64,000 bases of DNA from Limanda limanda (GCF_963576545.1 NC_083653.1:13339858-13403857), one strand, 5' to 3'. Counted from the first letter of the stretch, positions 46,411 to 59,964 are shown. Notes: generated by a model not told the origin, from the sequence alone. Program-made: numbers and translations.

Positions 46411-46474
46411 CACGTGTCCTCAAATTGATGAAGCTGTTTCCTTAACTTGCACGTGTGTCTTCTATTCGCACGTG
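46411..46474. promoter_or_regulatory. Cluster of three CACGTG E-boxes
   Basis: CACGTG occurs at 46411-46416, 46450-46455 and 46469-46474, each embedded in a (T/C)GCACGTGT context. It lies about 330-480 bp upstream of the predicted epb41l2 start region. It could be a regulatory cluster or a decayed tandem repeat. Confidence 0.35.
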
Positions 46475-46710
46475 TTTTGTTAATTTGCAGTGCGTTGAGC
46501 CCTCTCGGCCATCGTCAAGAATACCTGCAAATAGCAAAAACCAAGCAAAACTTATATTACCATTAACATCGCCAACTTCCCGTTCAAATTAGTGAGTTGC
46601 CGAATTTATTCAGGCCCTCAAAAGGCGCTTAATTTTGCAACAGAAGAAGAGGAAACACAACCTGAGCAAATACAAAAAAACCATCAACACACTGCAGTGG
46701 CTCAGTTCGA

Positions 46711-46725
46711 TCTGTAGAGGGCGCT
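46711..46725 (+). promoter_or_regulatory. CTCF-like motif, plus orientation
   Basis: TCTGTAGAGGGCGCT has a perfect AGAGGGCGCT core and a weaker first third. It lies just upstream of the epb41l2 CCAAT boxes. Confidence 0.35.
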
Positions 46726-46789
46726 GCCTCGCCGCACCCCTGCTTCCACATCCGCGTCGAACGTCCCTCCAACGCCAGTGGACAGCGCG

Positions 46790-47054
46790 GGCGACCAATC
46801 ACAGCGCACCATGTTAATACAGTAATCCCTCAGAGCCAATGAGAGGCGGCGAAAAGATGTTTCTCACTGTAGGGGGTGGGCGTTGGGGGATGATGGACAC
46901 GTCTGCTCTCGGCGGTGCTCAGATTGAGGACTGGAGCTTTTTTTCTGGAGACTGACTGAGGGAGTGTGTGTTTTTCTGGAGGAGAACCGAGAGAGAGGCG
47001 CCACGTTTTTTCTGGAAAAGTTCCCCCCACACTCATCTTCGGACATCGCTGCAG
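46790..47054 (+). promoter_or_regulatory. epb41l2: epb41l2 promoter and non-coding first exon
   Basis: Two CCAAT boxes (46795-46799 and 46836-46840) lie in a GC-richer, CpG-containing stretch. A first exon beginning somewhere near 46,880-46,920 ends at the donor GCTGCAG|GTAACA (47054/47055). No long coding frame runs through it, consistent with a 5' UTR exon. It is joined to the coding exon at 62613 by inference, as no other acceptor with matching coding sequence was recognised. Confidence 0.55.
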
Positions 47055-50000
47055 GTAACACACGCTTCCTTCTAAAACCATTTATCATTATCACGTGATT
47101 GACGCATCGGCCGCTGCTCCGACGTGTTTTTGGCGTGAAGATTTTTTTTTTTGAATTTTTCAAATCACAGGTAGGAAGGTGCTCGAACCTGCGCCAAGAA
47201 CCCCCCCCGACCCGGGGCGGGTTTGTGTAGCGGCCACAGGAACACAATGGTTCCGCGTGGAACCCGTTACTCCCCCAGGTTGTGGTCGTGCCTTCATGGC
47301 GCCTCTCTTCTCCCACGTTATCCCGGTTATCATCACCTCAGCCCGGGGCTCGCTTTCATGTGGTTAGCATCACGACACACTGGCTAGCTCCTTCCTGAGA
47401 GAAGCTAGTTTTCAACGGTGTTCTTGTATTTAAACAACGCGGTGTTGCGTTACGCTGCGTTTCCTGGTGTAGGTGAATTCCACCGGTTGTTTTCCTTCAC
47501 CACGCCAACGCGGTACTTCCGTTTCATTCATTTAGCTTCACTTCAGTAAACAAACAGTGGTTTTGTTTTCTAGTTTGTTTTGGGGCTTTCTACGTTTGAT
47601 TTGACGTCTTTTCACGTGTTGCAGAGCGTCGTGCAGCTGCAGCCGAACCAGGACACGTTGTTTTCACTACGTGTAGACGAGTGGTGCTCGTTTTCTCATG
47701 GTTTAGTGTGGTTGGAGGAGTGTTTACATAGATGGCCGGGAAAGGCAGTCCTGTTTGATTAGAGTCTCAGAAGGGTTTTGTTTCACAAGGCGATGTGCTG
47801 GTTTAAAACAACATGGCCCGAGGGCAAACGAGAGCTCCCATTAGAATGAAGGGAAAATAGCATGTGTTAGGTGTCAGTTTCATAATCAACATATGTCTAA
47901 AAGAATGATGATGTTTCTCGTACTAAGAGAATTCAGAAATGCTGTGATGAACTTGCTTTGGAGGCTGACCACCCTCCAGAAAAGTTGTTTTCTATTTATA
48001 AAAACACAAACCAGAAATAAGGGAGAAGCAACTTCTTCTTTTCTCTCAGGTTTGTGATCAGAAACGTTTTGGCCTATTCAAACTTTTTTAGTCACTTGCA
48101 AATAAATGTGCTTTTTACCACATCACAGATTTTGAGTGTGAAGCAACTTCTTGTTCAGGTTGTAATCAGAAACCTTGTAATGCTTTTTAAACTTTTTAAG
48201 CCACTTAAATGGACATGCATGTAAAGGATGATGTTTACCATACAATGCATGGTTTATCTGCAGTAAATATTGTTTCAGCTTTGAGGGGTCCTCCCTTGTC
48301 CGCATTCCAGTTTCTGTGAACACATCATACTATTTGTCTACTGACATACAGTACATCGAATACTCAACATATGTGTGTTTCCCACACACACACACATACA
48401 TAGAAGTCATATATTGACAGAAGCCAAGGCCTCAAGTGCTTCAAAGACAGTTGGACCAACTAACTATCGGCAAACTGGTTTGAGCCGAGGTTGTGCTGAT
48501 GTGTGTAAAAACCTATTGATTGCATTAACTAATTTACCTCTAATGCATTGAATCAATACACTGCATGGTGCCTCTGTCAGTCTTTATTCAGTCTGATACT
48601 TTGGTAACAGTTTCTCCTTTTGAACTTTAATAATAACTATCCCTACAGGTGTTCGATGTGTGCCATAGCATTACTGAGGCTGACACAGGCAGACTAATAT
48701 TAGGGATCCCTAGCCATGCACTTATATCTTCCTCTAATTATATGGCTGTGTGGCTAAGTACTCAGCACCTTAATCAGTGCAGCTCAGCCTGTTGGTGCCT
48801 GTTGGCCGCCTTGTCTTCCCTTGAGGGAAGGGAGGTAGGTTAGATAGATTTAAAGGACACGAGTAGGGGCGATGGTGGAGCACAGTTTGAGAGACTTTGA
48901 GATAATACGTCTGCTTGTGGTTTATTGGATATGAAGTATGGGACGATTAACCCTCTGCATCAGGCTTATCCCATGGGTGATGCTATGACCCTAAAAGAGC
49001 CGAGTTTGGAGCCTTGTGGAACTGAGCGAATTATATAAGAGAGCCATCATCCATCCGGCCGCCCAGCCAACGAGCTACATTGACGCCAGTTTTTCTTGTC
49101 TTATCGTTTTTCGTTTGTGAGGATTATTGACTTGGGCATGTGTCAAACATGGCCACACTTCTACTATTTCTGTGGGAGTATTTACTCAAGTATGTTGACA
49201 TTACACAAGTTTTATCACTGTTCAGTTTGACCCCACAGAGGAAAGTACAGAGTGAGAAATTGTTGAAACATGGAGCCTAAATCCTAATACCTGTACAATA
49301 TAATGCAGTAAATGCAACAACAGCACAGATCGTGGAACAGCAAGTTACCACTGGGTTTATTTAATGCTTTTTCTTGCACAGTCTCATTAGCAACTGAAAA
49401 TGATTGGCCTCACATGGGCTTTTGTATTTTATTTCATATTGTGTTACAGGTTCAGGTTAGTACAGCAGAAGCATATGTGGGTGCAAGTCAAGAAAGAAAA
49501 TCCACTTCCATACAGGTTACACCTATCTTTGTGTATAGTCATGTAGTATAAATGGTAAGGAGAAGCTTGCAGTATTGTATCACTCTGGTGTATTTTTCCT
49601 GTCAGGCTTGTCTCTATCTCTCCCTGTGTGTATAGTTAGTCTATGGTCTTCAGTGCCATGTTTATTCTCAGACTCCGGGGATGAGTAGAACAGTGGCAGC
49701 TCTGTGGAACCCGCTAATGAGAAGCCTTAATTGCTTGTTCTGGTGGGAGAATCCGCTCATTAATCGTAGCTGGAATTAACCCTGGGTTCGCTAGAATCAG
49801 AGTACAATCAAGTTTTTTTACCTCAATGTTGCCATCGTCGTATCGGTTCACGTTAGGATCTGTGAATCTTTTGTATTTTTTAATGGTTTGGTGGTTTGGA
49901 TCTTCCCATTCTAAATGTTTGTCTTACACTTTGGTGTCAGAGCACTGCAAGTTAAAATGAAAAGAAGGTAGCTTGAATTCGTTTTTTCAACAAATTAAAT

Positions 50001-53000
50001 TTTTCGTTTAATATTTTATCACGTAGCAGTTTGGTATGTGTTGCCACATCTGTATCAAACCACTACAAACGCAGGTATGGCAAAAATAGGGAATTGCGAA
50101 AGTAGAGATAAAGTGATCAAAGGAGAAAGAGAGAGGAAGGCAGAAACAAATGGACAGGAAGCCAGCCCGAGTGAAACAGAGAGTGAGTGAGAGCGACAGA
50201 GAGGGTGAGAGATATTGCTTAATCATTCGGAAAGGCTATGGGAACATCCCTATGTGTGTGTGTGTATGTGAGTGTGTGTATTTTCATCCTGACCCTGTGA
50301 GTTCAACAGGAGCAAAAAGTGTCACATCAGCTCAGGGTCACGGACATAGTCCTACTGTCCCACATCAGTGTGAATAACCGGCGGGGACTGTGTTTGTAGA
50401 AAAGTGGTGTGTACGGGATTAAAAATCAATCCTACAAGGCACAAAGCCACAAATGCCGTTCTTCACATTTTCTCCGCTTGGTCCCGGTCTGTAAAAGTGG
50501 TCTCATATAACCACAGAGCTCACTTCAAGGCTTTAATATCGCCCCCATTGTTGTAAGATTGGGACGGTCACAATAATTACCAAAGTGGACATATTCTACA
50601 GTGTAGCGATCAGCCGTGACCGCTGGGTATTAGCCTGTTGCTTTGTGGGCAGCTTGGCCAACAGGATTCAGATTCACACAGGGAAGATCAGAGAGGCGTG
50701 GATGAATAGAAACTGCAATGCAATGCTCAGCTTATTGCTGGTACAGAGACGGGGGGGGGGAATGAGGGGTAGAAAAATGAAGGGAGGATAGAGATGTTGA
50801 GGATGTGTGTGATGGAGGAGCTCGGCTGAATGGCTCAAAAAAATGTGTACAAAAAAGATTTAGTAATAAATAGTTATTGTTGTAGTTGTTTTTAAGAATA
50901 AAATGTGATCTTAATTGTATTGAAGCAACAAGCTTAACAAAGTCAATTAGCTTCGAGTTTGACTGTATGTTTTGAATTGTGTGTAGTCGAGTGTCAATGC
51001 TCCATTTGAGGAGACAAGAAGAAAAGGCTAACATTTTACACCAAAAGGAGGCAAACTGCCTTCCCCAGCAAGTGTCCTGCTCTGAAAGAAGCGAGAGAAT
51101 AAAAACAGAGGGGGGGAGTGTGGCCCTGTGGCTTTGGCAGGGGGCCGAACATAGTTAAAAACAGATTAATCAGCATAGGGTCACATTCTCACAGAGAGAG
51201 GCTGAGCAGAACACAGCCAAGCCTTCATCTTTTAGAGGCTGCATCTTTAGGAAATGTTGGCACAGAGGTTTGATCAGCAAATAAAGTGCTTTAGATCGGT
51301 TTGACCTAGAATATAAGTAAAAAAAGCAATCAGGAAACTGTTGTATATTGTGGAAGTTCTTTTGAAAGCAAATAAAGTGATTATTATGTTTTTCAATGTA
51401 TTTATTGTCACACATTCTTTAATTGCATGATTGATCGATTCATCCATCCGGTCATTCATTTATTTAGCCAATCATCCAATTCATTCATCATGTGTGGACT
51501 ATTTGTTAATTAGTGAATTCATTCAGGCTGTCAAGATAAAGTTCTAAAAGGCTCATGTGTGAATGAGAAGAGAGGATTCACAGGGGAAGGGGAGGAAAAG
51601 GAAGTAAGAGGAGTGTCTGGGGCAAGAAGGTTGAGAGGGAGAGTGGACTTGCTGGCTTGCTCTCATTAATCGCTTTTCACGGGCTTCGAAGTTAGTTAGA
51701 CATTTTGGAAAGAGCGTAAAGAACCCAGTAAACCTTGTGAGGTTGTGATTCAGACAGACAAAACAGCATCGATAGATGTTTTTTCCCACAGCTCAAAAAT
51801 ATGCAGCACAAGGGCGGTGAGATGGAGCGCCAAAATACAAACAATTTAATTAAAAAACTGAATTATAAATATAAACAAATAATAAAAAATCAATTAATAG
51901 ATCACCACTCGTTTGAGAAAGCGATTTATTTGACTCCTTTTCTTTTTTTATTTTAATTGGCTTGTATACATTTTCAATACTTTTATTTATCAATATTAGT
52001 AATTTTGGAAATCAATTTCCTAGGTCAAAATTGCCTCATTTTCTGACCAGAATTCTAGTTTTCTTTGCTGTATTTTCTTGATTTGATAATGACCTGGGCG
52101 TAGACATGCATGTCCACACTAAGGATGTGGTAACAGTGTCTGTGTGTTCAATGTTAATGGGACAACTTAGGGGACTGAGTGGCTGGCTTGCTTAACAGAA
52201 AACGCCAGCAGCTAAACACAGAGGACACATTAGTGTTTACACTGCTCAAACAATGTGGTCATATGCAGCTCAGACATCACGCAGACCACTGATGTCAAAT
52301 TTGTGCACAACAGGTATTGTGTAATTCCTCAAAAGCAAAGTATCACAAAGGAAAATAGCAAACCCGAATATAGCTGCACCATTTCACCGTGTATTTTAGG
52401 TAAGCTAATACTAACAAATTTAGCATAGCAAAGCTAGCTTTTATTGGGACTGAAACAGGTGCTGTGTCTGAAATCACTCCCTCATTTACTCATCCACTAC
52501 CCCCAACATGAAAGATATTGAGTAGTTCGATATAGAGGGATCAGGGATGCAAATTGAGATTTTGGTCACTGACTAATCATATTTCTTATTGTGTACCCGG
52601 TGTCGGTGTTGTGTAGTCCAGAAAATTCATTTTTACCTTTTTTGATGGTAGTTAACAGGCTGTGGACACAGTTCTAGGAATCAATAAATTAATACTTTCA
52701 GAATTCAGACATTCAGATACAATTCCTGACACTGAGCAATAAGTTGTATTATTTTCGTGTAAATGTGAATAAAGTGCGTACAACGGCAGATATTTCCAAG
52801 AGTTTTAAGCTTTACCTCCCCGCAGCATGGAGGGAAAGCTTAAGGAGCACTCCCTCTCCTTTCTCAAAGACTGAAAAAAGAAACCTTTTAGAGGAGAACA
52901 TATTAAGTTACAGAAGTAAGTCAAACAAAGGCCAGCGAGTAGAAGACGCCAGACTTCATCTCTCTGCTTTCTGACATACAACCCACGTGTGAGAAACACT

Positions 53001-54699
53001 TAAGTTTTCCTTTTGATCAATGAGAACATGGTAGTTGATATGCTCTTAACGCTGTCGTTTCCTGTTTTTATATTGACAGGCACAAATGGTGTTTGGGACT
53101 AAAATAAGAGATGGAGATAACGATGAAGAGATGGTAGATTAACTAAGAGAAAAAGGAGAAGTGGCCTCATCTCCACACTTCCTGTTTCCTGGTTTGAGGT
53201 CAGGGGTGACTGGTCTGGGATTAACTGATACAAGGGGCCCAAATAATTTGTCTGGCCGTGTCATTGACCACTGCCGGAGAAGAGCTGGTTGCCACTCTGA
53301 TATTTTTCACACAGAGGAAACTGAAAACAGAGCGATGTTGTAGAGAATGAGGACATCTCATGGTGTTCTCAAGTGGGACTGCCTAATTTTAGAGTTAGAG
53401 GTTAAGGTCCGTAGTTGGAAAATGAATGGCTGGCGGCTGTGAGTTGGTAATGTGCTTTGCTGTGTCATGATTGCATCACAAAGAATGAGTGCTACCGATC
53501 AGCTCTAATCAGAGCTGCTGATGTGTTGATGTCGCGTTGGCTCACCCCTTTGCAATCGCATATGAGAAGAGAAGGCGAGAAGTCTCTTTGAATGACCTGT
53601 GATCTCACACCGGTGTACAATCTCCTCACATGATGCAACATAGTCTTTGCTTTGTACCTCCGCCAATAACAACTCAATAACTCACATGATGCAGAGTGAC
53701 AGAAACCCAGCGGTGCAAATATTGAGTGAGAGAAAAGTGGAGAGATGTTTGTTTTAAAGACAGATGAACATGAATTAAAAGTCCAAAATGAATCCAGAAG
53801 AAATGTTTGATCTCAAATCAAAGCAAGAAAGTCGTTTGTTCTCTTTTCCCTGAATCATGTTGCCCCAGAATGACTTTGGCAGTGACTCTCACGATTGAGA
53901 AATACCGTGCAATAGCAAATCGCTAACAGATTGCAAAGCTTCCAGTCTGTTCTTATCAATACTTGATGATCCACACGTCCTCTTTCATCTCCGTGCCAGA
54001 CGATGAGATGCTTTTCACTCCGTCCGCATCGAGTTGCCACACAAGGCAGCTGTAATAATGAGCCCTAATGCCCATGAAGTCATTTGTTTTGCCAAAGCAC
54101 CTGTTGCTTGCTACCACCCTCTATGGGATGTATGTTGCCATAGTAACACCACTCCCACTGCTACCAGAGAGAGCTGTGAAGTTTCACCGCAGTTTTCGCT
54201 GTCTTACTTTGCCTTTCATTCTATTCCTCCTGCTAGTGCCTGCTTTCTTTCCCCTCCTCATCTGCCTTTTTTAAAATCTCCCTTCTCCTTGCGTTCACTC
54301 GTGTGACCCACCCATACTTTCACTTTTTGTCTCTCACTCACTCACACTTTCACACAGACAGGGAGCATGCGCCTGACTGCTTTAATCGCTGAATAGGGGA
54401 GTTGAGCGGACGACAATGGTGGTTATGAGCTGACCCATTATTCTCACACACACACACACACACACAGGGATAAAGAGTGAGAGCATGAACTATATTCAAA
54501 TTTAATTTAGTTTTCATGAATAATATTATTTTTTGGCATCAACAGTTTGAAGTACTTAGGACAGTTTATTTTTCTCTGTTTGTTGATAAGGAAAATTATC
54601 ATAACCCGGATCTGTGTATTAAACATGCCAATAAAACAAACTGAAATTAAGATGGTAAAAGCAAATATGTGCTTTTATCTGTTGAATGTCATTGTAAAT

Positions 54700-54795
54700 T
54701 GTGGTGTTTCCCATTATTATCTAAGCTGTGGTGGCCTGCCATATTCTAATTTGTCTCACCACAGTTTCAAAATGTCCCAATTTTAGGGGTCTGGG
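54700..54795 (+). mobile_element. DNA transposon remnant, copy 1
   Basis: GTGGTGTTTCCCATTATTAT is followed by TGGTGGCCTGCCATATTCTA and TTTGTCTCACCACAGTTTC. The same internal block recurs at 56290-56420. The GTGTTTCCCA end is typical of a fish hAT-like family (family inferred). Confidence 0.5.
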
Positions 54796-55284
54796 GCTGG
54801 GAGAAGTTGGGCTGAAGGGCATCCGCTCAAATGGATGGTCCTTGTGTTGTTTAAGAGTAAGAGTTTTACTGCTGACAATGGCACTTTGGAGCTGACAGTA
54901 ATAACACAGTTACAGCAGTAATGATATAGTGGTGGTCACTAGAGCCTCACTTATAAGGTGACCTTACGTTTGCTGAGCTAAAAGCTGATGCAGTGAAGAG
55001 ACAGTTGGGAGTCTCTGTTAGGTTACAGGGCAGTGAAAGGTTTCTGTCAGGTGAAGACCAGAGTCGAGGCAGAAACACTGATACGGTTTTGTATAAAAAC
55101 AAATTAAATCTATATCTGGAATGATCTGTCCTTACTACCACAACTGTAAATGCAGGTCACGCTGTCTACTCTGCAGTTGGTTGTTAAAATGCAAATGGTA
55201 CAACAAATAAAGAATAGAAATGGTGACAAGTAAGACCAGGGACTTCTTTTCATAGCCCCATAATAATGTGCTACTGTTCCTAAA

Positions 55285-55316
55285 TGTCCCTAAGGATCAA
55301 TAAAGTATATCTATCT
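55285..55316 (+). repeat. Retroposon tail (GGATCAATAAAGTATATCTATCT)
   Basis: The short tail AGGATCAATAAAGTATATCT is a common 3' end of fish non-LTR elements. The rest of the element is missing. Confidence 0.5.
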
Positions 55317-56289
55317 GTAGAATTAAGCAGTACACATTAAACACTGGTTGTGGAGCTGACTCATAAGAAACAAACAGGAAGCGGTGTAGGTGTCTGCGTT
55401 ATTGTTTTCAAAAGTTTCTGCCCGTCCAGACTAAGCGGTGCAACCCTTGAGTTTTATAATGAGGCAAACAGTTTCTGCAAAGATCATTTTTTTTATGGGC
55501 ATCAAACTCTGCGGTCGCCAGATTAAAATGCATCCTTAGAAAAAAATAATCTAAAATGTAATACTGTGGCCATACCCAGAGAGAAAGGTGAAGGGATAAA
55601 TGGATAGCATGCAGACAGACACACAAACATACATAGGGATTATCCTTTGTGTAATCCTCAGTTTCAGAGTGCAGTGTGAAGCGACGGACATGCTCCGAAT
55701 TTTCACACCAGCAGTTTGTGTTTGCATGTGTGTGTGTGTGTATCTATATGATTGCAAACAGAAACCCATAGCTGGGGCTTTCATCTGTGCATCTGTTAGT
55801 GCACGTTTACATATGTTTGAGAATCTGTTCGATGTGTGTTTGTGTGTGCGCTAACTGTGCTTCTGTGCAGACATATCTGTGTGTGTGTACGGGAGCCTCA
55901 TTGCGTGACAGATGGACAGATCGCACAAGAGGACAGCACAGATTAGGATTGTGCCCTCTGTGGATGGGCGTGGTGGTTTGTTTCAAAACCAAACTGTCCG
56001 CTGTTGGACTGCTGGTGCAACAAGCTTAGAATATCGCATCAGTGTTCAACGTTTGGGATGTCCCATGTGCGCTGTGTTTTTTTTAAAAAATTCATTCGTC
56101 TGGGCTGTATGAAGGCCAATTGATTTCCAGTGCTTTGTTTATTTGAACTCATTGCACTCTGTGTACACCAGCTGTCAGAAACAAACTCTCAATAGAAACA
56201 CAGCAACTGTTTCTTCACGCATGACATTATAAACAAACCGCTATTAAATGAGGCCCTGTTTGTGATCAAAGGCAGTTTCCCAATAGTTA

Positions 56290-56420
56290 TCTACGACGTA
56301 GACTGGTGCCCACCACATTCTAATCTGTCATGCCACATTTTTTTATGAATCAAAAAAGCGACCTCACATGCATCCCAACTACGGCCATATATTAAAATCA
56401 CTCTGTGGGAAACACTGATA
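56290..56420 (+). mobile_element. DNA transposon remnant, copy 2
   Basis: It contains ACTGGTGCCCACCACATTCT and ATCTGTCATGCCACATTTTT, colinear with copy 1. It ends with CTGTGGGAAACACTG at 56403-56417, the reverse complement of the CAGTGTTTCCCACAG end type. Confidence 0.55.
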
Positions 56421-56814
56421 GGGATTGAGATGTGATAAAGATTACAGTACGAGATGCAATTGAAACATTCAAAAAACTTACAGTAACAAGCAAAAACCTC
56501 CTGACCTATATACCGTATACATTCACTATATATCGACACTGTACATTCCCCATGCACCCATGCTTGCTGAATAAGATTTATAATGCTACAAATAATAATA
56601 CAGTCATTGTTTCAAAACATTGTGATTGGCAAGTTAATACATTTTAGCAAGACATAGTACTTTAAACACAGAATAGAGGGAAAGGGCGATATACATTACT
56701 GATGTCAAACAATAACTCTTTAAAATAATATATTTTTTTAATTTTTCTACATTTGCATTGATTTCTCTGAGAATAATTTAATTTAAAAAAAACGATCAAG
56801 GATGTTAAGATGAC

Positions 56815-56965
56815 TGATATTTATGAGTAGTTGCTGCAGATCCAAATAAGTCTAAAATATCTGTAGTGAATTTTAATATGGTTTCGCTGTTCGACCATGG
56901 CAGAGGTATGCTCTCTACCAAGTGATATTTTGAAATGTCATCGAGCCCATTAGATGGACTAGATT
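56815..56965 (+). repeat. R1 repeat copy, plus orientation
   Basis: It contains ACTGATATTTATGAGTAGTT, GCAGATCCAAATAAGTCT, and CATGGCAGAGGTATGCTCTC in the family order. Confidence 0.7.
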
Positions 56966-58299
56966 TTCTGCTGTTCTCTGCCCACTAGCTTTGTGAAAAT
57001 ATTGGCCCCTCTGGTACTTGGGGAGTGGATTGCAGTTATGTAGTGCTTATAGTTGTTCCCCTCTTTCAAATAGAGGATCACGTGCACAGTACTCCTGCAC
57101 AGTACCTAAGTAGCTTGTCACAATGTGGAACAATTGAGATGTAGATTTGGCAAATGCTGTGAACCAAGCACCCTCTTCTGTTGGGTGTGGTGCCTCAGTG
57201 ATGAGAGCCGAGGGAAAAGTAGCTGCCGCAGTTCCTGTTGGTTCACCACGTAATATCTGATGTGGTTTGAAATGGGTTTTGGACACAGTCATATTTGTTA
57301 TTGTCACTTTTATGTCCACTAATCTGTATTTGTGCTGTGATAATCTCTTGTTTCCATTGGGGTTTATTGTTGTAGTCCATGAACGTCATTGCTATGGAAA
57401 CCAGTTCCTCCCCTCTTTACTCCCACTCTGCCCCATAGAGTGAGATGCTGCATTTCATTCCAATTAGATCAATGTTGTCATAGCTGCTTATATATCGGTT
57501 TGTTAATAAACAAAAATATATGAAAACACCAAAGCCAGAAAGTTAAACCTATCCCCTCTCTCTCGTTTAAATTTTGCACTAATCCTCTGTCTGTCTCTCA
57601 TAAAATGTTATCTCTTAGCCACAGACCAGGTCATGAAATTGTTGCTATGACGACAAACCCTAAAGCCCAGTCAGACAGCAATAAAGTTGTAAGTGGAGTG
57701 GCTGTCGTGTGTGTGTGCGTGACTCAGGCAGCTGCAATATGTGAAGAATAAAAACAACAGAACACTAAATCTGGAAATGAGTTTCCTGTAGGGAATCTAT
57801 TGAAATAAAATTGTTGGTTCAGCATCTTCATGAGTTCATTCTTGCTCTTTTATTGTAGGATGTAAAATTGAGTTTTGCAAGCCAACAATTTTTTACAATG
57901 AAATATGTCCTAGTTTTGATAATTTAAAGACTAAAGTACACTTTAGAGATTTGTATTCTTTGTGTCTGTTTTCTTTTCACTTTTACATCCACCTCGTGTC
58001 AGAAAGGTCGTCGGCACACCCACCCACTCGCGTAAATGTTCCTATTCCTACTGTATATTCTCAAATGGGATCAGTCTGACATTTCCCATGTACTGGAACA
58101 TGTCTGGATCAACTGACTCCAACATTTGCTTTCTCACATTCAGCCCCTACACAAATTTTCAGGAAAATGTCCTAACTTCAGTAGAGTACTAATTTTTTAG
58201 AGAGAATAGACATGAAAAGCTGACTAAGTTTTTTTATTTCCATTCTAATGCTGTGTGTCGCTGTCCATCAGTAATCTGGTACAGTCGGGATGCACAGTA

Positions 58300-58385
58300 G
58301 GTGGAGTCTCTCTCTCTCTCCTTTCTTCTACACCCCTCCATGTTACACATCTCCTCCGCCTCCTCGGCCACGCTCTCCTCTAACT

Positions 58386-58419
<34 letters not shown>

Positions 58420-58720
58420 TTTCTGCCCTCATTTCCGAGAGCGATCGTCCCCGGGGGGAGACAGAGCTCTGAGGGAGACAGGGGGGATGGAGGAGAGAAG
58501 ATGGCAATGACAGTTTGTAGGACAGGCGTTTGCTAAGGGGTGGGAACTCTAAAGGTGAAGGAAAGGAACATGAACAGAGCGATATAGGCTGCAGGAGATC
58601 GAAGAGCAAAAAGAACGTGAGAGAAAGCAGAAAGGAAAAAAAAAAGTTGAAAAAAAGGAAAGGGGGGTGGCAGAAAGAAAGGAGTAACAGGGGAAGAGAG
58701 AGCGACAGAAGCAACAATAG
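58300..58720 (+). other. Possible alternative 5' UTR exon of epb41l2
   Basis: A good donor, CAATAG|GTAAGG, lies at 58720/58721 after a purine-rich 300 bp stretch that itself follows a CT tract (58390-58416). The promoter of itpkb in this window has similar low-complexity surroundings. Multiple 5' exons are known for mammalian 4.1 genes. No coding frame is supported, and the donor may be a chance match. Confidence 0.2.
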
Positions 58721-59964
58721 GTAAGGCACTTAGTTGTGTCCATCAGCTCATTTAACATTTCATTGAACCACTCATTTAAATATAGAGCAGGTATAACATG
58801 AAAACTAGTTGGCTGTGGTGTTTTAAAGGTCTAATCAAGTTCATTTGTGCTTGTCTACTTGTCTTTGGTTCGTGTCTACAGCCGTAACGGTCATGTGCTA
58901 CATCTTACCACTGAAAGCAAAGTATTGAATGGATGAAATGACTCAAATAATAGGATTAAAATGACAAACTAAAACCGAAATAAATAATGACACAGCCACC
59001 TTCAGTGGCAAGTAGCAAGCTAACATGTAAACCCATAGAAAATGATAAGACGAGGAAGTAAGTTGAAATACTGAGTGAGTTTTAGAGGGAAACTGAGATG
59101 GAGGGAAGGAGTGGTGGAACTGAATAAGAAGAAACTTCCCTCTTGTGTGTTCACACACGAATACCTCATCTAATTCTACTGGCGCTGCTAGCTGTGTCTG
59201 AGTTTTTGTTTATCATGGATCCGCAGGCTTTTCTCTCATGCCCGTTTGTAAAACTGGGTCAGTTAAACACTACTAATCGACAACAAAATTATCGGATAAA
59301 ACTTAACCACAACACTTGCAGTACTGGCCTCAAGGCAAATTCTGTGTGAAGACATAGAAACGGCAAAACATAACATCTGATCACATCTGAAGGTTTCTCT
59401 ATGCAGGAGGTGAGTTTGTTACGCAGGGCTGCTACAAGTACATTTAACCCATTGTTGACCCGACTCTTCTGTCACAGATCATGCTAAATTGAATACTTGA
59501 CTGGGAAGTTTTACAGTCTTCTAACACAGACGCAGTTCCTGTCGTAAATTGCTCACTGCGTAGATGATGTGTGTATGTATATATATATGTATATTAATCA
59601 TCTATAAGTAGAGGCTGTAATGATGTCACCGCTATTGTTTATATAGACTGTGGGAAGAAGAGGAAAAGAGGAGGGGGCGTTAGGGGGACATAATGCGAGT
59701 GGGCGATTGGAGGGGATTGAAAGGGGGCCTGGAAGAAAGGGATTGAGAGAGAGAGAGAGTAAGAGAGAAAGACTGAGATGAGGAGGAGATGAACAAAGTT
59801 TGAAGAGAGTTAGAACAATGTTGCTGGTGTTTTAACAGTTGTAGAGAGAGAGGGAAGGTTTAAAGCATAGCTAAGTGACCGTGACAAAAAGCTGCCCTGT
59901 GATGCCAACTCACAAACACACACACACACACACACACATTCATAATCCCACAACTAGTAATTAA

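Larger units (their letters stand above)
40551..46780. other. Intergenic region between itpkb and epb41l2
   Basis: About 6.2 kb separating two divergent genes. It holds a GAGATAA-type minisatellite (40756-40806), AT-rich DNA, and CTCF-like motifs at 42431 and 46711. A short frame with a signal-peptide-like start lies at 44646-44840, but no gene could be built from it. Confidence 0.55.

Noticed and set aside
46830..47316. Minus-strand frames of 83 and 150 codons at the epb41l2 promoter
   Set aside because: They arise from GC-rich promoter and 5' UTR sequence and show no recognisable domain.
53161..53343. 60-codon plus-strand frame (MASSPHFLFPGLRSG..) in the epb41l2 intron
   Set aside because: It has no start context, splice or homology support and is of chance length.
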